DNA of 64,000 nt, from assembly GCF_016804325.1 (NCBI RefSeq), contig NZ_CP043627.1, positions 5,005,001 to 5,069,000 of the forward strand, in the 5' to 3' direction. Of this stretch, positions 20,943 through 27,819 are shown piece by piece. The notes beneath the pieces were generated by a model that worked only from the letters and a program-made list of their open reading frames with translations, had not been told where the DNA came from and did no database searches. Source of the DNA: Methylobacterium aquaticum. Its GTDB lineage: Bacteria; Pseudomonadota; Alphaproteobacteria; Rhizobiales; Beijerinckiaceae. The position numbers and the translations under genes were made by a program. Each line of letters begins with the position of its first letter. The first letter of the stretch is position 1.

Positions 20943-21695
20943 TCAATCGCCGTCGGGCCGGAACACGTAGCCCATGCCACGGACGGTCTTGATGAAACGA
21001 GGGTTAGCCGGGTCGGGCTCGACCTTCTTGCGGATGCGGTTGATCCGCACGTCGATCGCCCGGTCGAAGGCCTCGGGGTCGCGGGCATCGGCGAGGTCGA
21101 GCAGGCGCTCGCGGGTCAGCACGCGCTTGGGATTGTCCAGGAAGGCCTTGAGCAGGGCGTATTCCGAGCGGGTCAGGATGTGCTCGGTGCCGGCCGCGTC
21201 GCGCAGGCGCAGGGTCTCGATGTCGACGATCATCCGGCCGAAGCGGACGCCGCCCTCCTGGCCGTTCGCCTTCTCCGGCCTGATCTCGCGCCCGCCCTCT
21301 CCCGCCGGGGCGTTGCGGGCCTGCGCCGCCCGGCGCAGCACCGAGCGGATGCGGGCGACCAGTTCGCGCAGCTCGCAGGGTTTCGGCAGGTAGTCGTCGG
21401 CCCCGAGCTCGAGGCCGACCACCCGGTCGATCGGGCTCGCGGTAGCGGTGAGCATGATGATGGGGATCGTCGAGCGGGCCTTGAGGTCGCGCACGATCGA
21501 CAGGCCGTCCTCCTCCGGCATGTTGAGGTCGAGGACGATCAGGTCCGGGGCGACCTCGGCGAGGCGCCGCCGCAGCGCGCGGCCGCCGTCGCACAGGCTG
21601 ACCTCGAAACCGTGCATCCGCAGGTAGTCGCCCACCATCGCGCGGGCATCGGGCTCGTCGTCGACCACGACGACGTGCGGGGCGAGGCCCGTCAT
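20943..21695 (-). CDS. OmpR-family two-component response regulator
   Basis: A 250-residue regulator with a receiver domain at about 1-120 and a winged-helix DNA-binding domain at about 150-245. The receiver keeps the acidic pair in VVVDDEPD, the phospho-acceptor Asp in LIVLDLNMPEEDG, Thr in MLTATA and Lys in DDYLPKP. The effector has LTRSEYALLKAFLDNPKRVL and VDVRINRIRKKVE-like sequence ending in VRGMGYVF. The start at 21695 is set by the receiver; the open frame continues upstream without family sequence. No kinase gene lies directly beside it; the nearest is the hybrid kinase at 22466, with a receiver of its own. Confidence 0.93.
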   Translation of the reverse strand: MTGLAPHVVVVDDEPDARAMVGDYLRMHGFEVSLCDGGRALRRRLAEVAPDLIVLDLNMPEEDGLSIVRDLKARSTIPIIMLTATASPIDRVVGLELGADDYLPKPCELRELVARIRSVLRRAAQARNAPAGEGGREIRPEKANGQEGGVRFGRMIVDIETLRLRDAAGTEHILTRSEYALLKAFLDNPKRVLTRERLLDLADARDPEAFDRAIDVRINRIRKKVEPDPANPRFIKTVRGMGYVFRPDGD

Positions 21696-21947
21696 GCCGT
21701 CGCCCCCGGGCAGGTCGTCCGCCCGCGTCCCCGCCTCGCCGCCATCCCGCGCCCCCGTGCCGCAAGCGCTCCCGCCGGAGCACCCCACCTGCCCGGGGTG
21801 CCCTCGCCGACAATGCCGTGCCGGGCGCTTTCCGTCCACGTGCCGCACCGGAAGCCGGGGCGGGGCATAAATCTTATCCTCGATTCATCGCAAGCCGCGA
21901 CCAATCCGCCGGCTCGACCGAGGATGCGGTACGGGCTGCGGATCGGT

Positions 21948-22175
21948 TCAGCCGAGAATTCTTGCCAGCCGCTCGGCGAGCCTGGCGCGGGCGGCGGCCG
22001 AGAGGGCGCCGGGTGCCTCGGCCTCGATCGCGGCGGCGATCTGCGCCGGGCTCGGGCTCCGTGCGCGGGAATCCTGCAGAAGCGCATTCAACGCATCGAG
22101 ATCCTGCTGCCAGGGTGCATCCTCCGGTAGCGGAGTGGCGGTTGCGCCGGCATGTCCCGGAACCACGTGAAGCAT
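21948..22175 (-). CDS. Small hypothetical protein
   Basis: A 75-residue protein, Ala-rich (about a quarter) with a helical C-terminal half (PAQIAAAIEAEAPGALSAAARARLAERLARIL). It has no motif I recognise. The support is a good ribosome site, GAGGGAGG, seven bases before the ATG, and a clean stop before the response regulator gene. A second frame (22088-22258) overlaps its first third; only this one has a ribosome site. Confidence 0.5.
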   Translation of the reverse strand: MLHVVPGHAGATATPLPEDAPWQQDLDALNALLQDSRARSPSPAQIAAAIEAEAPGALSAAARARLAERLARILG

Positions 22176-22465
22176 GGCGTGCCTCCCTCGTCTTCAAGCG
22201 TGATGCTCGTAGGCGGGCTCTGTTGCAGAAGCATTACTTCCAGCTGATACTTGGCCATGTTCGCCGCGCGGGATGTGCTCTCCCGCACAAGACCTCACGC
22301 CTCGCCCGTCGCCGCTTCCATCCCCGATAGGCTGTCGAATCGTGAGTTCACCCGACCGGCACCGGCGCGGATCGACCGGCGCGATCTTGTCCCGACGGCC
22401 CGTCCCGGCCAGGATGACGCGCGGCGCCTTGCGAATCGGTCCGCGAAGACCCCGGCGGACGGTCG

Positions 22466-24211
22466 ATGAGCGACGACGACATCCTCTTCCTCCTGCCCGA
22501 CGACGAGCCCGGCGAGGCCATGCAGGCCGCTCCCTGGCCGGTGATGGTGGTGGACGACGATCCCGCCGTGCACGAGGGCACCCGCTTCGCTTTGTCCGGC
22601 TACGGCCTCGACGGGGCGGGGCTCGAACTCATCTCCGCCTACTCGGCGGCCGAAGCCCGGACCCTGCTGTCGGCGCGGCGCGGCATGGCGGTGATCCTGC
22701 TCGACGTGGTGATGGAGACCGACGATGCCGGCCTGAGGCTCGTCGACTTCGTCCGACGCGAACTCAAGGACGACACGGTGCGCATCATCCTGCGCACCGG
22801 CCAGCCCGGCCAGGCGCCGGAGCGGCGCGTGATCGTCGACTACGACATCAACGACTACAAGGCGAAGACCGAGCTCACCGCCGACAAGCTGTTCACCAGC
22901 CTCACCGCGGCGCTGCGCGCCTACCAGCAGCTCAAGCGCCTGCAGGAGACCCGGCGCGGACTAGAGATCATCATCGACGCCGCCCCGATGCTGCTCGACT
23001 ACAAGTCGATGCAGCGGCTGGCCGAGGGCGTGCTGACCCAGGTCTCCTCGCTCCTCAACGTCGCCTGCGAGGGCATCCTGGTCCTGCGCGAGCAATCCGG
23101 CCCGCAGGATGCGGTAAGCGTGCTCGCGGGCTCGGGCTGCTACCAGCACCTCGCCGGCGACGGGCAGCGGCCCCTCGACGACGACGTGCGCGAGATCGTC
23201 GCCCGCGCCTTCACCGAGCGGCGCCACACCTTCGGCGACCGCTGGTCGACCCTCTACGTCCACACCGCGAGCGGCAGCGAGATCGTCGCGCTCCTGAAGG
23301 CCGACCGCTCGCTCTCGGAGACCGACCGGGCGCTCATCGGCCTGTTCACCTCGCGCCTGTCCGTCGCCTTCGACAACGTGATCCTCTACGAGCAATTGCA
23401 GCGGGCCAATATCCGCCTGGAGCAGCGGGTGGTGGAGCGCACCGGCGAATTGATGCGCGCCAACCGCCGGCTCGCCATGCAGCGCTCGGACCTGCGCCGC
23501 GCCAACCAGCTCAAGACCGAGATCCTGGGCACGGTCGCCCACGACCTGAAGAACCCGCTCGCCGTCATCCTCGGCCGGACCGAGATGCTGGGCGACATGA
23601 TCGAGGTCCGGCCGCCGCCGGCCGAGGCGATGCACGCGCAGATCGGCCACATCCGCGAGACCGCGCGCCGCCTCACCGGCATGATCGAGACCCTGATCGC
23701 CGACGCGATGAACGACGCCCTCGACATCACGGTCCGGCACGAGCCGGTGGATTTCGCCGGCCTCGCCCGCGAGGTCTCCCAGGCCAACGCGCCCTTGGCC
23801 GAGACCAAGGGCCAGACCCTGCGCTCGGCGATTCCCGCGGGCCTCACGCTCCACGGCGACGCCGAGCGCCTGCGCGAGGCGATGGACAACCTGATCTCGA
23901 ACGCCATCAAGTACTCGCCGACCGGGGCCGAGATCGTCGTCACGGTGACGCGGGACGGGGACGAGACGGTCTACGCCGTGCGCGACCACGGGCCGGGCCT
24001 GTCGCCGGAGGATATCGGCCGCCTGTTTGGCCGCTTCCAGCGGCTCTCCGCCAAGCCCACCGCCGGCGAGGGCTCGACCGGCCTGGGGCTGTCGATCGTC
24101 AGGCGCATCGCCGAACTGCATGGCGGGCGGGCCACCGCCGAGACCCACGGGGACGCGCCGGGCTCCACCTTCGCGATCCGGCTGCCGAGCGGCGTCGGGG
24201 AGGTATCGTGA
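22466..24211 (+). CDS. Hybrid sensor kinase: receiver, DUF3369 and histidine kinase
   Basis: A 581-residue protein with its receiver at the front. Residues about 25-150 form a receiver (VMVVDDDPAVHEG, phospho-Asp in VILLDVVMETDDAG). DUF3369 follows, with its signature DYDINDYKAKTELTADKLFT and a GAF-like sensor body. A coiled-coil joint (VVERTGELMRANRRLAMQRS) leads to HisKA, with the phospho-His in GTVAHDLKNPLAV, and an HATPase domain (DNLISNAIKYSP, DHGPGLSPED, STGLGLSIVRRI). It has no membrane helix, so it is probably cytosolic. DUF3369 is more often joined to HD-GYP output; a kinase output is less common. It stands alone on its strand, divergent from the small gene at 22175. Confidence 0.9.
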   Translation: MSDDDILFLLPDDEPGEAMQAAPWPVMVVDDDPAVHEGTRFALSGYGLDGAGLELISAYSAAEARTLLSARRGMAVILLDVVMETDDAGLRLVDFVRRELKDDTVRIILRTGQPGQAPERRVIVDYDINDYKAKTELTADKLFTSLTAALRAYQQLKRLQETRRGLEIIIDAAPMLLDYKSMQRLAEGVLTQVSSLLNVACEGILVLREQSGPQDAVSVLAGSGCYQHLAGDGQRPLDDDVREIVARAFTERRHTFGDRWSTLYVHTASGSEIVALLKADRSLSETDRALIGLFTSRLSVAFDNVILYEQLQRANIRLEQRVVERTGELMRANRRLAMQRSDLRRANQLKTEILGTVAHDLKNPLAVILGRTEMLGDMIEVRPPPAEAMHAQIGHIRETARRLTGMIETLIADAMNDALDITVRHEPVDFAGLAREVSQANAPLAETKGQTLRSAIPAGLTLHGDAERLREAMDNLISNAIKYSPTGAEIVVTVTRDGDETVYAVRDHGPGLSPEDIGRLFGRFQRLSAKPTAGEGSTGLGLSIVRRIAELHGGRATAETHGDAPGSTFAIRLPSGVGEVS

Positions 24212-24612
24212 CCGGATCGGTGTCGCGCCCGGTCGGCCGACGAGCCGGCTGAACCTCTCGCCGGTACCGCCGAGTTGACGTGGACGACGGAGCAAGACTC
24301 CACAGTCGATCCATGCAGAGGCGGCCACGTGCCGTGCGGTTCCGCGGTTACGGCCGGCTGCAAGATTGATACGGCCAATCACGCCATCCGAACAGATCCG
24401 ACAACTCGTCGACAAAGTGCGAGTTTATCGGTTTTAGCACGTTCGACGTAACCGATGTTCAGCACCGAGCATCCCTGTGAGGGTCGCTGTTGCCGCTTCG
24501 CGCCGTGATCTTCGGCTTTGGCGTCGTCACCGCGTTTTCCGCGTTGGATTTAACATGTGAGAAACGATCTTGCTGTCAGATCAATCTCAGGTTGATCAAC
24601 CCGGGGTTGCTC
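24212..24612. other. Gap before the tadE/tadG pair
   Basis: A 401-base stretch with no supported gene. The stretch from about 24330 to 24600 is noticeably less GC-rich than its surroundings, with runs such as GAGTTTATCGGTTTTAGC and TTGATCAACC, so it is the likely promoter region for the pair starting at 24613. I could not fix the boxes. Confidence 0.5.
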
Positions 24613-25047
24613 ATGCGTATCGCGCGCTGTTCGCCGGCGAGGTTCGCGCCTGATCGATCGGGGTCGGCGGCGGTCGAGTTCGCGATCGTCGCCCCCACTC
24701 TCCTGATGATCATGCTCGGCATCATGGTATTCGGAAGCTTTCTGGGCGCCTCGCACAGTCTACAGGCTGCCGCCAGCGATGCGGCGCGGGCCGCCATCGC
24801 GGGGCTCGATCCTGCCGAGCGAACGACGCTCGCGACCCTGGCCGCACAACGAAGCGTTGCGTCGAGCCAGCTGCTCCAGCCGTCGGCCGTCGTCGTCGAC
24901 GCCAAGCCCGATCCCGACGATCCCGATCTCTTCACCGTGACCTTGCGGTACGACCTCAGGACGACCTTGCTCAACCTGCCGTCCCAGGTCGTGCCGATGC
25001 CCCAGACATTGTCGCGCTCCGCCAGCATCAGGAGGGGCGGGCTATGA
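24613..25047 (+). CDS. TadE-like pilus-assembly protein
   Basis: A 144-residue protein with the TadE pattern: a short basic N-terminus, then DRSGSAAVEFAIVAPTLLMIMLGIMVFGSF, in which Glu follows the processing-site-like Ala-Val and is followed by a hydrophobic helix. TadE pseudopilins belong to Flp/Tad pili, but none of the other tad genes is in the window. The stop overlaps the next ATG by four bases (ATGA), so the two are translationally coupled. The start at 24613 gives the normal short basic head; a longer frame from 24490 has no such character. Confidence 0.75.
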   Translation: MRIARCSPARFAPDRSGSAAVEFAIVAPTLLMIMLGIMVFGSFLGASHSLQAAASDAARAAIAGLDPAERTTLATLAAQRSVASSQLLQPSAVVVDAKPDPDDPDLFTVTLRYDLRTTLLNLPSQVVPMPQTLSRSASIRRGGL

Positions 25048-26672
25048 CGGGGTCCAGGCGCCTTCGCGCCGACGAGGCGGGATCGATCGCCCCCCTGGTG
25101 GGCGTCGTGATGGCGCTCCTGTGCGGCTTTGCCGGTCTCGGGATCGATCTCGGTCAGGTCTACCTCGAGAAGCGCCGCGTCCAGTCCGCCGTCGATCTCG
25201 CCGCCCTCGCGGCGGCCCGGGCCGGCAACAGCGCCGCCGTCGCCTCGCGCTCGCTGTCCGACAACGGCTACCGCATCCCGGAAACCCTGCTCGTCGCCAC
25301 CGGCACCTACGTCGCGGATCGCACGATTCCCGCCGCCGACCGGTTCACGCCGGCCGGGCCCGCGCCCAACGCGACGCGGGTCCGCGTCGCCAGCACCGTG
25401 AGGACGGCGTTCACCCGGATCGTCGGCGGGCCGGAGAGCTTCACGGTCTCGGGCGATGCCACCGCGCTGCGGGCCGATCTCGCCGCGTTCGGCCTCGGCT
25501 CGCGCCTCGTCGACGTCGATGCCGGGATCGCGAACGCCCTGCTGTCGCGCCTGCTCGGGACGACCGTTTCCTTCTCGATCCTGGATTACCGCGCGCTCGC
25601 GAATCTGAGGGTCGATGCGCTCGCCTTCCTGCGCGGGGCCGCGCCCCGGCTGGGCCTTCAGGCCGCCACCTACGACGACGTCCTGAAGACCAACTTGCGG
25701 ATCGCCGACGTCATGGCGCTGATCGGCCAGGCCTCCGAGCCGGGAAGCGCGGCCTCCCGAGCCGCCCTCAACACCCTGACGGCCGCCCTGAGCGGTGCGG
25801 GCGCATCGGTGCGGCTGGCAGGATTGCTGACGGCCGGCGAACTCGGCCCGTCTCCCGTCGCGCAGGCCGGCGAGGCGCTGTGGGTCGACGCCCTCGGGAT
25901 GATCACCGGGGCCGCCTTCCTGGCCAATGCGACGAACCAGGTGAGCCTCGATCTCGGCACCGCGATCCCGGGCCTCTTGCGCACCCGGCTCACGCTACGC
26001 GTCGGCGAGGCGTGGCGCACCTCCGGATTCACGGGCGTCGGCGGCAGCCTGAGCACCGCCCAGGAGCGGCTCCTCGTCGAGATCTGGATCCCAGGGCCGC
26101 TCGCCCTCACCAGCCTCTATCTGCCGATCTATGTCGAGCTCGCTCCGGCCCGGGCCGTTCTCAAGAAGGTCGCCTGCCCGTGGAACGCGGCCGGCGAGCG
26201 GAGCGTCGGGCTCGACGTCACGACCGGCGCCGCCTTCCTGGCGATCGGCCAGGTTCCGGCCGGCGCGCTCGACCTCGGCTCGTCCCGCCCGCTTCTCGCC
26301 CCGGCCACGATCCTGCAGGCGCCCCTCGTCTCGGTCACGGGGCGGGCGGCCGTGCCGCTCGGCGCCTCGGCGCAATCCGTGACCTTCTCCGACGCCGACA
26401 TCCGGGCCGGGCGGGTCAGGACGGTGTCGACGAACGCGATCGCCTCGTCATTGGCGGGGCCGCTGCTCTCGAATCTCGACCTGCAGGTCAACGGGCTCGC
26501 GCTGCCGACGATCCTCGACCTGGGCGGTGCGGTCTCCGCGACCCTGGGCGCGGCGGCGGCGCCGATCGATGCCGTGCTGTTCGCGATCCTGAAAACTGCG
26601 GGCGTGACCCTCGGCTCCGCCGACGTCGCCGTCACGGGCACCCGGTGCGGCGGCGCGGTCCTGGTTCAGTAG
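25044..26672 (+). CDS. TadG-like secreted or surface protein
   Basis: A 542-residue protein starting with the TadG N-terminal domain: DEAGSIAPLVGVVMALLCGF, then FAGLGIDLGQVYLEKRRVQSAVDLAALAAARAG. The remaining 450 residues are rich in Ala, Leu, Val and Thr, with repeated amphipathic stretches and a C-terminal Cys. Two others, in VACPWN and GTRCGG, could form a disulfide. It lacks the von Willebrand domain of long TadG proteins. It is coupled to the tadE-like gene. I infer a surface or pilus-linked role; the rest of the system must be elsewhere, or the pair has been recruited to another job. Confidence 0.7.
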   Translation: MTGSRRLRADEAGSIAPLVGVVMALLCGFAGLGIDLGQVYLEKRRVQSAVDLAALAAARAGNSAAVASRSLSDNGYRIPETLLVATGTYVADRTIPAADRFTPAGPAPNATRVRVASTVRTAFTRIVGGPESFTVSGDATALRADLAAFGLGSRLVDVDAGIANALLSRLLGTTVSFSILDYRALANLRVDALAFLRGAAPRLGLQAATYDDVLKTNLRIADVMALIGQASEPGSAASRAALNTLTAALSGAGASVRLAGLLTAGELGPSPVAQAGEALWVDALGMITGAAFLANATNQVSLDLGTAIPGLLRTRLTLRVGEAWRTSGFTGVGGSLSTAQERLLVEIWIPGPLALTSLYLPIYVELAPARAVLKKVACPWNAAGERSVGLDVTTGAAFLAIGQVPAGALDLGSSRPLLAPATILQAPLVSVTGRAAVPLGASAQSVTFSDADIRAGRVRTVSTNAIASSLAGPLLSNLDLQVNGLALPTILDLGGAVSATLGAAAAPIDAVLFAILKTAGVTLGSADVAVTGTRCGGAVLVQ

Positions 26673-26696
26673 CCCCGCGCCGACGCGATGCCGGCG

Positions 26697-26987
26697 TCAG
26701 CCGGCGTCGCTCGCCCCCAGGCCCTGCTCGTGCGGGTCGGTCACGGCGTCCGGGATCGGGCTGCGGGCCTTCGGCGTGATGTGGAGGGCGGTCAGCGCCA
26801 GGGGATCGAGGCCGTGATCGGCCTCGCCGCAATAGGCGGCGAGCTGCTCGCGCATGCGCGGGGTCCAGAAGGCCACGATGTGCTTGTGGATGCCCGCCAC
26901 CGCCTCGTCCTCCGGGTAGGAACGGAAGAAGGTGGCGATCTGGTTCGCCATGCGGACGAGCTTCTCGCTGGGATCGACGGCGCTCAT
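26697..26987 (-). CDS. fdsD: NAD-dependent formate dehydrogenase delta subunit
   Basis: A 96-residue protein matching FdsD: SEKLVRMANQIATFFRSYPEDEAVAGIHKHIVAFWTPRMR is the family core. FdsD is a small accessory subunit needed for a stable or active FdsGBA complex. It is the last gene of the operon, starting ten bases after fdhD. The ATG at 26987 is preferred over one nine bases upstream because it gives the family start MSAVDPSEKL. Confidence 0.9.
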   Translation of the reverse strand: MSAVDPSEKLVRMANQIATFFRSYPEDEAVAGIHKHIVAFWTPRMREQLAAYCGEADHGLDPLALTALHITPKARSPIPDAVTDPHEQGLGASDAG

Positions 26988-26997
26988 TGCAAACAAC

Positions 26998-27819
26998 TCA
27001 CGGAACGGTCAGGCGCTCGGGCGCGGTGAACAGGGTGACGGTGTCGCGCCGCGCGATCGCCGCCAGGGTCAGGCCGTGCTTGGCGGCGCGCTCCACGGCG
27101 AGCGAGGTCGGAGCCGAGATCGCCACCAGCACGGCCGCGCCGAAGCTCGCGGCCTTCTCGACCATCTCGAACGAGCACCGGCTGGTGATGACGAGGAAAC
27201 CGTCCTCGGGCCGGGTGCCGGCCCGCATGAGCGCGCCGATCAGCTTGTCGAGGGCGTTGTGGCGCCCGACATCCTCGCGCACCATCGCGACGCGACCCTC
27301 GCAGGTCGCCCAGGCGGCAGCATGGACCGCCCGGGTCTCGCGGCCGAGCACCTGGAGGTCGTCGAGGGCTTGAACCGCACGCTCGACCGCCGAGAGGGAG
27401 ACCATGACACCCTGCGCCGCCTTGCGGTCGGCCTTCGGGATGTCCTTCAGATCGTCGATGCCGCAGACGCCGCAGCCGGTGCGGCCCGAGAGCGCCCGCT
27501 TGCGGGCGAGGTGCTCGCGCAGGCGGCCCGGGACGAGGTCGACGACGAGGCGCAGGCCCCCTTCCCCGTTCTCGACCCGGGCGCCGCGGATCTCGTCGGC
27601 TCCCGCCACGATCCCCTCGGTCAGGCTGAAGCCGTAGGCGAAGTCGGCGAGGTCCGCCGGCGTCGTCATCATGACGGCGTAGGGCACGTCGCCATAGATC
27701 ACGTTCACCGGCATCTCGACGGCGAGCGACCGCTCCCCGTCGCGATCCTCGCCGCGGCCATAGGCGACGGTGCGGATCGGGACGGGATGACAGGTCGCGA
27801 GACCGTTATTCGGCGGCAT
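26998..27819 (-). CDS. fdhD: Formate dehydrogenase accessory sulfurtransferase
   Basis: A 273-residue FdhD/FdsC protein that carries sulfur from a cysteine desulfurase to the molybdenum (or tungsten) cofactor of formate dehydrogenase. The sulfur-carrying Cys pair is in TGCGVCGI. Other family motifs are EMPVNVIYGDVPYAVMMTTP, REDVGRHNALDKLIGA and VITSRCSFEMVEKA. Its ATG lies 14 bases inside the end of fdsA, which implies translational coupling; a longer reading from 27861 would overlap fdsA further and is unlikely. Confidence 0.94.
   Translation of the reverse strand: MPPNNGLATCHPVPIRTVAYGRGEDRDGERSLAVEMPVNVIYGDVPYAVMMTTPADLADFAYGFSLTEGIVAGADEIRGARVENGEGGLRLVVDLVPGRLREHLARKRALSGRTGCGVCGIDDLKDIPKADRKAAQGVMVSLSAVERAVQALDDLQVLGRETRAVHAAAWATCEGRVAMVREDVGRHNALDKLIGALMRAGTRPEDGFLVITSRCSFEMVEKAASFGAAVLVAISAPTSLAVERAAKHGLTLAAIARRDTVTLFTAPERLTVP

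Noticed and set aside
24212..24612. tRNA or small RNA gene before the tadE-like gene
   Set aside because: No cloverleaf arms or CCA end could be formed, and no terminator-like hairpin is present; the lower GC content fits a promoter region.
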